Source: Filobasidium wieringae
Taxonomy: Eukaryota; Basidiomycota; Tremellomycetes; Filobasidiales; Filobasidiaceae
Direction: 5' to 3'
Length of the DNA stretch: 64,000 nucleotides
Assembly (NCBI GenBank): GCA_001600055.1
Contig: BCIV01000024.1
Location: 1 to 64,000 of the forward strand
Shown piece by piece: positions 23,730 through 35,076 of this stretch. How positions within the stretch are numbered: position 1 is the first letter of the stretch; each line of letters begins with the position of its first letter. The translations under genes were made by a program, and so were the position numbers. The notes under the pieces were generated by a model. That model searched no databases. It had not been told where the DNA came from and was given only the letters and a program-made list of their open reading frames with translations.

Positions 23730-25950
23730 ATGACCGACCATCAACGCGATGTTGAGTTCGCCAACGCCTGGATCCACATGGACCAGCCGTGCCCAACCAT
23801 CAAAGCCGAGTCCGACAATGTCGAAACCGCGATCTGGTTCAAGTCTGAGCCTCTCGATCGTACTTTCATCAATCGCGTTGCACAAATCCAGCTCTGTACC
23901 GATTCCTTCTCACAGAACTTCGTCGGCGATCCGTCTCAGGGCTCTTGGTCTTGGTTCGATCTCGTCTTACTTCCGGACTCGACTTCAGAGATTCCGAAAC
24001 AGACAAAGGATGGGAGCGACATGATTTGGAAGAGTCATTCCAACCAATTGGGTCAATCGCACGCCGAAAAGACTCGTCATTTCGGTAATATCTTCGACCG
24101 ACGCTCAGAGTTGCTCGCCTGCCTTGAGCCGGGCGATGTCATTGCGATCCGCGTTTGTGCTCGATTCCGCGGTTGGGAGAACCATGCTCACAAGGGATAC
24201 GTTACCGCCAGAGTTTTGGACTATGGTGAGTCGCCTCTCCAGTCCTCACTTGCAGTAACATACACTGATCTATACGTATATTCCCGCCTGGAATTGTTGC
24301 AGATCTGATCCTCGACAATCACTGGACCTTGGCATCTGAACAGATCCCGGAGCTCTCGGAATCGAGTATTACCGACGGCTCTTACACTTTCAGTTCTTCC
24401 ACCGGCAGCATCGTGGATTCCATCGATGATACCCTTCACTCCAAGATCTGGTTCAAGACCCCTGCTTTGAGCTCCGATGCTATCAACAAACTCGAGAGTC
24501 TTCAACTTTTTACCCGTTCTCGGTTCCAGAGATGGGATAATCGCAAGAACGTACCTCAGGAAGACAGCTTCAGTTGGTTCGACATCGTCATTCTTGAGAA
24601 GGCTGATGATACGGAGCCTAAGAAACTTCACGGAGTGAGCATGGTTTGGCTCAGTCACGCGAACGATGAGAACGATTTCGGTCCCGACCCGAGGGCCGGT
24701 CAACTTTTCGATGAGAATGAAGCGAACCATGAGAAACAGCCTAGGGCAAGCGAGATCAAGCAGATCAAAGGAGCGCTGGAGTTGAGTCACGAGAGATCCA
24801 GCGACGTCGTGCAGGGGCACTGACAAAGGAATTTGATATACAGGAAGGCAACCTTATCGCTGTCCGCATTTGCGCTCAGTATCCTGGATGGCAAAATTGG
24901 GCTGATTCCGGACGTCTTGTGCTTAGGGTCTCAAACGAGAGTGCGTTACTGCTCATCCTTGCCACAGCCCTTGCAATACTGACCCTATTGATAATGAGCT
25001 GCTATCAGGTCCGGTACAGCAAGATCTAGTCGTTCCTAACCTCGACTCTGCCGTAGCTAAAGCTGAAGAACTTCAGCAAAGCATTTACGAATACTATGAC
25101 AGCGTTGCAGCTACTTCAAAGGGACATTTCATTGCCCAATCTACTTCGGTCAATCTACTGGTCGACGAGATTCGGGCGGACAAGGTCGTTCAAGTCACAA
25201 AGATCGAAGCTGAAGCTCCACCTGCTTACGATACCAATAGGAAGCCTCTTCGACTTTTGTCTCTAGGTCTGTGTAGCTGAATTCTAATCATACGAGTAAT
25301 CATGCTGATAGTTATATTCCGGTGGGATAGATGGCGGTGGTGTGAGGGGAGTCTCCGAGCTCAGCATCTTGAAGCAAATCATGCAGAAGCTACCGAAGAT
25401 CGATAACCGGGATCCTCATCCTCATGAAGTATTCGATCTCATCGCTGGGACCAGCACCGGAGGGTAAGTCTGCCAATCTATCGTACAACCTGCTTGCGTC
25501 TGATGTCTACTTTCAGGTTGATCGCCATCATGCTAGGCCGTCTCAAGATGTCTATTGATGAATGCGAGGAAGCGTACAAGACTATCTCGAAAGATATCTT
25601 CGGCAAGAAGAGCGGCTGGTTCATCAAGTCCTCTGAAGCCGCATTCGCTGCCGGTTCATTTGTATATGATTCTGAGCCGCTTGTGAAAGCAGTCAAAGAC
25701 ATAGTAGCCAGGCGTTTACCAGGAATTGGAGCGGATGCGTTGCTTCAAGATACCAGCAATACTGCCGATACCGACGAGTGTAAAGCGTGAGTACTATCCG
25801 AATGAATTCTGTTGTTCATCGGGTTGACGACCTCCCGATGACTGGACGGCTATTCCTCTGATCCAAGAGCTCACCGATATGTGGCTTAAGAGACAGCCCG
25901 ATGCTATTGAAGCCTGCGCTCACGCTTTGAAAGGATTCGAGAGAAAATGA
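23730..25950 (+). pseudogene. Patatin-like phospholipase with duplicated N-terminal domain, internally deleted
   Basis: The first two exons encode two copies of a roughly 150-residue domain: copy one has IWFKSEPL, GSWSWFDLVLLPD, MIWKSHSNQ and GDVIAIRVCARFRGW; copy two has IWFKTPAL, DSFSWFDIVILEK, MVWLSHAND and GNLIAVRICAQYPGW. A patatin domain follows, with oxyanion motif DGGGVRG (near 25333) and nucleophile elbow GTSTGG (near 25450-25463). After DTDECKA (25789) the rest of the domain, including the catalytic DGG/DGA Asp, is missing. An exon-like end, LIQELTDMWLKRQPDAIEACA...FERK, stops at 25948-25950 but cannot be spliced in frame. I infer an internal deletion of several hundred bases. Patatin domains with such N-terminal repeats are known in basidiomycetes; some fungal patatins act as effectors of NLR-type recognition. 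Confidence 0.7.
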
Positions 25951-27183
25951 ATCCAGCCGACCGCTCAGTATCCTCTCGAACGATCGTCATAGTTGAACGT
26001 GGATACGTTTTTGCAATGATACGGAGATCTTTAGTTGCGCCGTTCTCGAGACTTTCCCTTCGTTTAGATCGGGATAGCCTTAAGGATGACGATGTTGGAC
26101 AATAATGGATCCTTATGAACACACACATTCTGGCTTGCGTCACTTCGTGTCCCGTTCGGTTACCGGTCGGGCGATGGGCAAAATTGAGTATAGTAACTAC
26201 CTGGTGGAATCGCATTCGTTTTCAAAACTACCTTCATCTGTCACAAACCGTTCTGAGATATGATATGTCACACGGATCGACCAAGGTCAATCTCTACATT
26301 GTATCAGGCAGCACACTTGATCAATTTAAGCAAACTACTCTATAGTTGCTAAGGTAACAGTCCGAACCGGCGGTCCTATCAAGGTATCCAGATGATAGAT
26401 ACGTACATAGCATATTTTACCAAATCGATATAGGTATGAGGAGGTAGTACGACGGAATCAATACTAGTCGAGATACCCCTATCTATTCCCAGATATATAA
26501 GACGCGCGCTTGTCGCGCGATCACGTGAAATAACGTTCGCGGAATAATTCTACGTATGATACGGATCTCGGAGGGCGGGGGGACTAGACGTACTTCAAGC
26601 TTCAAGATAGTGGGAACGATGTTACAGGTTGATCGACTTGACCAAGGGCGATCGCTCGAGAGGCAGTGAGCGCTAATAGTATGCTACGAGTATTACAGTT
26701 AAAGGATAGTGGACGTTTCTTTGCAATCCGAACAAAATATCCAGCCAAAATCGTACTTGAGATGTAATGCGGTATCCCACACTTACATCTCAGTAGGAAT
26801 GAACGAACGGGTAGAATACGAACGGCATTGATAACAGGCGCTCCGCTCATCCAGATTTACTATTGAAGCTGATTGCATGTATCATGAGCACAATCACCGG
26901 ATTACTGTACTGAACGAGTCAAACTGGCTTGGGAGTAAACCATAGCAGTCCCTGTTCGAGCTCTACCTCGTTTTCGCAACAGACGAAAGCGCAAGCACAA
27001 TACATTTGCCGCTCCAAGAGGAGGATGAGAAGAGATGCGAGTTCTGCGATAGACCGGCGTCAACACCACAAGGCTCCGTTCAAGCGGGAGATGTGTATGA
27101 TTGGGAAAGGAGAGTCAGGATGTGATGCAGGGTTTTAACCATATAAGCATCTCGCACGAAGCTTCAACATGAAGCATCGCTTA
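25951..27183. other. Intergenic, no gene
   Basis: About 1.2 kb of sequence without supported coding content. A small inverted GC-rich word, GACGCGCGCTTGTCGCGCG, lies near 26502-26520. The region ends at the truncated tRNA-Lys gene. Confidence 0.45.
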
Positions 27184-27221
27184 GCCCGATGAGCTCCGTT
27201 GGTAGAGCAGTCGACTCTTAA
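27184..27221 (+). tRNA. tRNA-Lys (CUU), 5' half, interrupted in the anticodon loop
   Basis: Positions 27184-27190 give acceptor strand GCCCGAT, followed by a D-arm GCTC...GTTGGTA...GAGC (27193-27208), anticodon-stem strand GTCGA (27210-27214) and loop C-TCTTAA with anticodon CTT at 27217-27219. The tRNA-like sequence stops after TCTTAA: the following bases TACATT do not pair back and no T-arm follows. The missing half is found at 56772-56812, where the 3' acceptor strand ATTGGGC pairs with GCCCGAT over all seven positions (one G-U). Confidence 0.8.
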
Positions 27222-27280
27222 TACATTAGTGTTTGATTGGTCGCATCAATATCTGAAATGGACTCGAGCCTTGGACGCCA

Positions 27281-27365
27281 ACTGGCGTCTAGACGCGCTA
27301 GACGTGTGCCAGCCCCACGACTACTACTGGCGTCTGGACGTGTGCCAGCCCCATGACTACTACTG
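27281..27365. repeat. Left subterminal tandem repeat
   Basis: Two imperfect copies in tandem, both starting ACTGGCGTCT and sharing GACGTGTGCCAGCCCCA followed by GACTACTACT; the first copy has an extra CTAGACGCG segment. It lies about 60-145 bases inside the proposed left end. The CGTCTAGACG words match those in arrays near 53.6 kb and 56.3 kb. Confidence 0.6.
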
Positions 27366-27699
27366 TACATCGTGAAACAACTCTATAGTATGCGCGTCGA
27401 CTCCGATGTAGATCACGTGGACATCCCCGCGCGGAAAACTGACGCGACCTCATCGCGCCAAAAACCCTCTATCTAGACATACCATTTCCATACAGGTAGA
27501 TATCTGATATTTCCATGATTAACATACAGGTCGATATAGTTAGACATTTTAGACATCACCAGATCACCACCTGCCACTCGTCAATTTACCATTCCACCCA
27601 AGCCGGAGGTCTCATAGTACAGACTCTAGACGTGAGTTCCGAAAGTCTAGCCGTCCAGATTCTCGCGCCGTCGGCTTTCTAGAATTTCTAGCCAATCAT

Positions 27700-27733
27700 G
27701 TAATTGTTGAACAAAATCTCGTTCAACAATTAC
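27700..27733. repeat. Perfect 13-bp hairpin
   Basis: GTAATTGTTGAAC (27700-27712), an 8-base loop, then GTTCAACAATTAC (27721-27733). A second pair, CCAATCA at 27692-27698 and TGATTGG at 27748-27754, widens the symmetry. It sits 200 bases before the dioxygenase gene. The role is unknown; a regulatory site or the relic of a small inverted-repeat element are both possible. Confidence 0.6.
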
Positions 27734-28571
27734 CGCGTCGCGCTTTCTGATTGGTCGGGCCGTCACGTCTAGCACAACCTCCTCCAGCTCTTCCTCTGTC
27801 AATTCGAGAGACCAATCACCCCCCAAAGACCGCTTTCACCCGCCTCTTACTTGAGCGACTGATCAACCCCAGCAAATACCAACTTCCCTCGCCGACCTAT
27901 CACCTCCTATGGGCCGTCAACGACCTATTCGCCCTCGTATGCACGCCGGTCTATCCATGCTGAACAGCAATGACCCGAACATACGCCCTTGTTCCCACCT
28001 GAATTCTGGCGCATCCATATCGATTGGCAATAATCTTAACGCTGGTGCTGGTCCATCAACGGCTCAACCGCCCAATGTATTACTCCCCGATCTCACTGAT
28101 CCCACAGCAACGACACAGTTCACCCAAAACATACATCGCTATGGCTATGATGATATACATGCCTTATTGCGAGAAGCTGTTATGTCATACACACAACGTT
28201 CGGAGTACACCATCACCCTATTCATGTTGCTGAAACAAAATCGCTTGCTCGATGTGGAAGATTTGCGCAAACAACACCCCACCCTTCTGGATATAATCGA
28301 GGGACTCGAAAAAGATTACAACAGGAATCATGCATACCGTTGTTATGTCGGGATCACAATTGCCTGGGGCGTGAACTGGCCGTCCAAGTTTGGCATCTCC
28401 ATCCGGAACGACATTCCCAAACACAGAACATTCCTTCGTGCTGTATTCCATACGTCTAAACTCGTACCAAATCTGGAAGAAGCGGTCGACTTGGTCAAGG
28501 ATACCCACCGGCACCGCGTAGGTCTAGGAAGTCAGGCCCAAAGGCTCTGTACACGATCGACTTCAACAAGG

Positions 28572-28970
28572 TGTCACGGGGTGCACGTTCAACTTTAGTC
28601 AATTACGGTTCGGTACGTTTTCGGTCGGTTCAGGTCGGTTCGAAAATCGTCCGTAAGGATTCTCTCGCAGTTCGTTCGTTCGGTTCTAAGTCAAACTAGC
28701 ACGCTAATGTAATGACCTTGCTCAACTAGCCGTAGCTAACCAATTATTATCGGTAAATTGATATTTTATATCGTCGCTTGAGTTCCCACTCAAGCCGTCT
28801 CATAACCTATCTCGACATTCCTCGTTCAAATACTCTACGGCCCCCTACGGTACGAACCGGGCCCGTGNGCTTCAGTACCNTAGCGCGCCTGGGATNGGCG
28901 CTAGCCACTCAACGAATACGGCATGCGCTTTCTCCAGGTGCCGAGTACTCTCTATTGTCCTCCTGTGACA
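28572..28970 (-). repeat. 3' LTR of chromovirus 1
   Basis: 399 bp, starting TGTCACGGGG and ending CTGTGACA as written on the plus strand. It matches the other LTR at every readable base; the three undetermined bases here (28868, 28880, 28896) are C, A and T in the partner. Confidence 0.95.
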
Positions 28971-29209
28971 TTATGTCCCCCTCACGATGCTAATCGTCCC
29001 GATTAGCAAGATTCCCCTCCTTCTCCTTCCGTCCTTCCCGTTTGGTCGATTTCAAACGCGTTTCGGGTCCGAGGAGGTCCAAGCGCGCGTTCGTCCCGCG
29101 TTTCATCGTCTCCAAAGGCCCTTTGGATATGTTGTTGATCGTTTAGACCTTCCTTTCCTTTGTTCCTGGCTATGTCCTTCTCCAAGTAGCGATTCTTTGT
29201 GTTTGTTGT

Positions 29210-29288
29210 TGTACCCGCCATCTTTTGTTCTAGAAAGGTAATTATACTCCTGTACCCGCCATCTTTTGTTCTAGAAAGGTACTTATAC
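29210..29288. repeat. Duplicated 38-bp word upstream of the passenger gene
   Basis: TGTACCCGCCATCTTTTGTT plus CTAGAAAGGTA occurs at 29210 onward and again at 29251 onward, a 41-base period with about one mismatch. It lies 100-175 bases before the passenger ATG and may be part of its promoter. Confidence 0.6.
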
Positions 29289-29384
29289 CCTCCATCCGTA
29301 CTACTTCGTTCATCATCGTACTTCATCGTTTCTTTCCCCATCTTTCCCAACCTTAACGTATTCAACCTCCTTTCTTGCTTAACG

Positions 29385-30969
29385 ATGGCTCCTATCTGTA
29401 ACCACCCTAGACGTTCCCGTAAGTCCCATTTCCTCTCCTTTCCGTCTGTAATGGGTCGCTCATTCACTCCATAGAGCAAAACAGGCCGGAAAGCCCCCCC
29501 ACTCCCCTTTCCTCCGCTCTTTCGGATGCAGGGGATTCTCCCCTTCGCCCTTCTAACACTTCTGCCAACCCTTTCACCCCTCCTCACACCGAGCTAGCAA
29601 CTCGTTCAGAACTCCCTCAAACTCCTCTACGCCCTCTTGGCCGTCACGCGGGCAATCCGTTCGACCAGGAAGCGTTCGTTGTCAATCCTGGCCTCAATTT
29701 TATCCATCGTAACTTTGGGAACGTTCGAGCGGGAGAGGGTTTCGTCAACTGGCAAAATAATGCTGGTAGAGGTCGTCCAGAATTGGTAAGAGAGGATCCG
29801 GTTGCTCAGGGTCTGGGACGGGGCGCTCAACCTGACAGCGGGAGAGCGGAACTCCCTGAGTTCTTGAGAAGGGTCCCTGCCTATCGTTTGGGTTCTGAAC
29901 CCGACTCCGATATCTCCATGGGTCCACGAGATGGAGTTGTGGCATTTAATGGTACGTCTTGCTTCCTGTCCTCTCTTTCTCGCTTCTGATCGCTTCGTCT
30001 CATCAGCCCAACAGACTCGTAGGGCCGGTCGGGCCATGCGGAGGGACGCTAGGCATCGGGATGCCTTGATCGCTCGTAAATAGACTGTTCCCTTTTTCCT
30101 TTTCTCTTCTCATCTCTTCGTATCTCAGTCCAGAACGTTCCCGCGGCTGGTCCTGGTAAGTTTTAGTCTGCCGTAATCTTCCGTATCTTCCCGTACTCAT
30201 TCGTACTTCTCCGTAGCGGACTACCTCGAGCATTTCCCTGGCGCCTCTGGAGTTGCCCGCCGGGTCGCACAACCGGACATAGTTTACTATGCCAAGGGAA
30301 ACGTTCTCGGGCGTCCGGTGACCCCTGGAGTTGGTGCCAACATTGGCAAATTCGTACGTACATCTTCCTTTTCTTTTCCTTCGTCCACCGTTAACTTCTC
30401 CGTTTCCTTTCAGGTCCAGACGGGGAATAAGCAGGCGCGCCTGCATTTCACCATTGCCGCGGCCAAGGATCCCGGCTGCACTCTCTGTAGCAAGGAGCGA
30501 CAAAAGGGGAATACGATGGTCTTCGATCGATGTAAGGCCGTTAACAAGACTAATCACCCTCGGGGTACCCAGTCTTGTACGGAATGCCTCACTCGAGGAT
30601 CATCCACCTGCTCGTTGTTGAAGGAGTCGAGCATCGCCGCCGAGGTGTCCCGACAGACGACCGTAAGTACCCCTCCATACCAAAAAGTATTTTCCCGTAC
30701 TCATCCGTAATTCCTAGTTGGAGACCGCCGCCGCCCTCCAAGCCGTTGCGGAGATGAGCCCGAAAAAGAGTCCGGCGGGTAAGATCGCTGGCCGTGCTTC
30801 TCGGTCGACTCGTCGTTCGCTCGGCGAGAAAGGTCGCGACGACAAGGGGGACGCCTCTTCTGACGACTGGGATTCTTCTGACTCCGGGGTAGCTGAGCGT
30901 CCCCTAAAGCGTGTTCGTCGAGGGTCGCCCCCTCCTTCCCCTCCACCCGGTGCTGGCGCCGTCGTGTGA
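29385..30969 (+). CDS. Antisense seven-exon passenger gene of chromovirus 1, six-cysteine protein
   Basis: Exons by eye: 29385-29418, 29475-29951, 30007-30075, 30129-30155, 30217-30353, 30414-30662, 30718-30969. All six introns have GT-AG ends, the first four in phase 1 and the last two in phase 0; the exons sum to 1,245 bases, an unbroken 414-residue frame from MAPICNHPRRS to TGA 30967-30969. Exon 6 encodes a cysteine cluster C-x2-C-x14-C-x14-C-x2-C-x7-C (CTLCSKERQKG onward to TCSLL), like a Zn2Cys6 cluster with long loops. The C-terminus is basic and acidic (KRVRRGSPPPS). I do not recognise the family; a DNA- or RNA-binding protein is a guess. It runs opposite to gag-pol and converges with pol, 273 bases apart. 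Open splicing across seven exons argues for a selected gene. Confidence 0.75.
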
Positions 30970-31242
30970 TTCTTCTTTCCTCTCTCTTGTTTTGTATTGT
31001 TGTAACTACGGTCTTCTCCTACGCTCGTGTTTAAATACCGTATTGATTTTGCTTTGTCGTTGTCTCCTTCTTTCTTGTGTTGCGTCCTTCCTCTTCCCGT
31101 TCGCATTCGTACGGTTCCGTGAAGATCCGTAATTCTCCTTACCTTTCGACTGTTCTATCTCCTCCTTTGGCTTTTCATGGCTTCGTTCTTACCAGTACCG
31201 CTCAGTTGGATACTGAGTTTCTTGGATTACGCGCTGATCCTT

Positions 31243-34200
31243 TCAGTCCCTTGTCTTCTTGAGCGATGGTTCAAAGACCATCCTGGTCTTGATAGCCGGA
31301 GGCCGAGATAGAGGTCTAGGCCTTGTAGGGTTCAAAAGGTGATACTCTTCGATGCTTTCTTCTGCATCGATGTCCCCTTCCTTGATCCACTGAACCGCTT
31401 CGATTCCTTCATATCCTTTCCATAATACCTTGTATTCGAAAACCCCTTTTCTGCTCCTGCTAATCACGATCCTTTCGATCTCGTACTCGTCCTCTTCTTC
31501 TCCGCCTGGCACCGGGCCTGGCTCTATTGTCTGGGAAGGGATGACGCTTTCGTTGAACGGTTCGAGCTGAGTAATGTGGAAAACTGGATGCCTTTTTATG
31601 GTCGGGGGTAATTCTACCCGATATGTGAGCTCCCCTACCTTTTTGAGTACTTTCCACGGTCCCAATAACTTGTTCGCGAGCTTTGCTGTTTTCCTGTAAT
31701 CCCTCACAAAGTTTGCGTCCACGAGAACTCGATCCCCTACGGATACGACCCGTTCCGTACCTTGTCGTGCGTTGTAGTAGCTCGCCGTTCTCTCTCTTGC
31801 GACCTCGATCCACAGTTCCATTTCACGCCATAGTTCCTCCATGTACGATACGTTCCCCGCCGCTGCAATGGATAACACCCCTTCCCTTTCCGTATCTAGG
31901 TCGAAACGTGGATGATACCCCCTTGTCGCGAAGAAGGGCGTCAACTTTGTAGCGCTATGGACCGAGTTATTGTAAGTGAACTCTGCAAACGGCAGCAACT
32001 CGGCCCAATTGTCTTGTTCCCAGGCACAATATGTTCATAGGTACCCTTCCAGACTTTGATTTATCCTCTCGGTCTGCCCATCAGTCTGAGGGTGGTATGG
32101 GGTACTCATCCGAGTCTCGACCTTCAGTAACCGCAAGGTTTCCTTCCAAAATTTACTAACGAACAGCTTGCCTCTATCGCTTGTAATGGCGTCTGGTAAC
32201 CCCTTCTTACTGAATATATCCCTCCACATGACTTTCGCAAACTCCGTCGCCGTCATTGTTCCTTTTGTGGGAATAAAGCACGCTTCCTTGCTAAATCGGT
32301 CCGCCACCACGAGGATGGCATCGTATTCTCCCGAAAAGGGGAGTTGTTCTACGAAATCCATCAATATTTCACTCCAAGGCTTGGATCCGATCGGCAAACT
32401 TTTCAACATTCCGTATGGCTTGTGCCTCTTACTCTTTGTCCTCTGACACGTAGCACAGCCCGCCACATATTCCTCGCAAAACTTGATCATACCTGGCCAT
32501 GTATAATCCCTACTGACCAATTCGATCGTCTTGTCTCTGCCTGGATGGCCCGCCAATAGGCTGTCGTGCCTGGCTTCTAGGACCCTCCTCCAGGCCCCCC
32601 TCCAATCTGGGACCAGCAATCTCCCCTCGTCTCTCAAACCCCTTGTCTCGCTCCACGACAGTGCGGATCCGTCCGCAACCGTAAGATTTCGTTCCGGCCA
32701 GTTACTGAAGTAGACTTGGAAGCCCTTGTCCTCCCTGTATCCGTCCAAAACGTCTTCAAGGAAAGGTCTGTCCACCCCGTCCCCCTCAACTTCGTCCAAT
32801 AGGTCCTCCAACGCTCCCCGACATCCACGTGACTCCTTCTCCTCCACTTCCTCTTGGAATAATTCCTTTGGCAGAAGCGCTGTGAAATTGCCCGGGTTGA
32901 ACTCGTTCTCCTTCGTCGTCCCTCGGCCCGGATGGTAGTCCGGTCGCCTCGTCAAGGTATCCGGTTTCGTACCGCGCTTTCCCGACCGGTACCGTACGCC
33001 AAAGTTGAAATCCGCAAGTTCTTCTGCCCATCGAGCTTGTCTTCGGTTCAATTGCTTCTTCGTCTGGAAGTATTCTAGGTTCCTGTGATCCGTAATGACT
33101 TCTATTTTGTGACGGTTCCCGACCAAGCTCGGCTTCCAATGCTTGAACGATTCCACAATAGCTAGCAGTTCCTTGTCGTGAACCGTATAATTGATCTCGG
33201 CATCCTTCAATTTCCTTGAGAAGAAACCCACCGGTCGGTAGATACTCTCTCCGTTCGGTTCTGGGAACCTTTGGCTGGCTACCGCTGCTATGGCGTAATC
33301 GCTAGCGTCCGTCTCGATCGTACAGATCAACTCCTCGTCGAATTGCCTCAACACTGGCGCTGACGTAAAAGCGCTCTTTAGTTCATTAAAGGCCTCGTGC
33401 TCTTTCGTCCCCCACTTCCATTCGGTTGACGTTCGTGATAGTCTCGACAGCGGACTAGCTACCCCTGAGAAGTTAAAAATGAAACGTCGATAGAAGTTAG
33501 CAAATCCTAGGAAACATTGTACTTCCTTCACGCATGTCGGAGAAGGCCACGCCCGGACGGATGCCAGCTTATCTTCATTCATCTCTACCGTCCCCTCTTG
33601 TACGGTGAACCCTAAAAACCCGATCTTGTTTCTCAAGAACTTGCACTTGCTCGGTTTGAGATATAACTGGGCCGTACGAATCCGTGCGAGAAAGGCCCTT
33701 ATCGTTTCTACATGCTCTTCTTGGGTATTACTGTTGACTAAAATATCATCGATATAAACAATAACTCCCTTGTCGACCAAATCGTGAAAAACCTCGTTCA
33801 TAAACCTTTGGAAGGTCGCTCCCGCATTGGACATCCCTTCTCGCATGACCTTGGATTGGAAGTTACCATATCTTGTCATGATTGTAGTCCACTTTTCATC
33901 TCCCTCTCTCATTCGTAAGAGTTGATAACTTGTTGGCATATCGAATTTGCTGAAGTATTTTGCCTTCCGTAACCTTTCCAATAACGTACTGATACGTGGT
34001 AGTGGGTAGGCGTCCTTCACCGTATGTCTATTTAATTCCCGGTAGTCGGTAACCATTCGGAAGTCGTCCTTTCCTTTCTTTGGTACTAAGAAAACGGGGC
34101 TTCCGAAACTATGATTTGATGGTTCGATGTGTCCCTTTCGTAAACTTTCGTCAATCCAATTTTTTAGCCATCGATCTTGTTCGTATGACAAAGGGTACAC

Positions 34201-35076
34201 CCTCCCTTTCCTAAGTGGTTCGGTAATGTTCAGATTCACTTGGTGGTCGTGGTCCCTCCTGTGCGGAGGAAGAGTCTCGTAATGGACACGCTTGAATAGA
34301 TCGAGGGAATCATGGAACTCGCTAGGTACAAGGGATTCCAATTCTTCCGTTTCCAACTCGTCCTCCTCCTCCTCTTCGGCGCGCCGGAGAGCCTCCAGAT
34401 ACGGGTCCGCACTGCCCGGTACGGACACGTCCTGAACCGTTCCCTTCTTTCCTTGAAGTTTGCTTGACCATCTTTTGACCGGTCTAAAAGCTTTCCTCAA
34501 GTCGCCAGGACCGATCACTCCAGGTCGCTTCCTTTGACCTTCCTGAGATTTGTATTCCAGGGTCATGTCGTTATAATCCAAGGAAATTCCGTGAGTTACG
34601 AAGAAATCCAGACCTAGAACGACATCATCCTCCAAGTCCATCACGGCCAACTCCACTTCCATGGGAGCGCTATTTCCCAATTTGATGGTAGTGAGGACAT
34701 AGTCCGTGATCAGGGCCTTTGAGTACGTTCCGTCGATCATTTTGAGTCGCCGTTTCTTCTCGTACCTTTCCGTACGGAACAGTCCGAGAAGGCCGCTCTT
34801 CCTATTGATTCCACTCTGGGACGTCCCATTATCAAGGATCAGCTTATGTTCCTTAAGTTGGCTCCCGATCTTCCCCTCGACAAAGTTGGCTCCGGACTTC
34901 AACGTGAACATGTTCACCCTTCCTTCCGAGATCCCTTTTCCCTCGATATTCAATGCGCGATCCGGTATCGGGTTTACCGGACCGCTCAGTCTTTTTCCTG
35001 CTCCTCCCCGGAGCTGACTTCCTCTACCCCGGCTGCCTTGCCCTGGAAGATAGTTTTCTGTTCCCTTTCCTTTCAT
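31243..35076 (-). pseudogene. pol: Chromovirus 1 pol polyprotein, one in-frame stop
   Basis: Protease, reverse transcriptase, RNase H, integrase and chromodomain in Ty3/gypsy order. The frame starts at an ATG (complement of 35074-35076) that overlaps the gag stop. Protease has LILDNGTSQSG, with DNG in place of the usual DSG/DTG. RT has KKGKDDFRMVTDYRELN and the active site VYIDDILVNS. RNase H begins TIETDASDYAIAAV. The integrase zinc finger is H-x-G-H-P-G-R-D-K with C-x2-C in CATCQRTK, and the core has LMDFVEQLP, TSDRG and HPQTDGQTERINQ. The chromodomain reads YEIERIVISRSRKG...YKVLWKGY. One TGA at 32035-32037 interrupts integrase after LEGYL, where relatives have Arg; CGA to TGA is the simplest cause. 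The stop after FEPSLKKTRD is at 31243. Confidence 0.9.

Noticed and set aside
29003..31106. Minus-strand open frames of 130-194 residues within chromovirus 1 (29003-29587, 30003-30557, 30714-31106)
   Set aside because: They have no retroviral motifs and cross introns of the plus-strand gene, whose seven exons give a longer consistent frame; they are its shadows.
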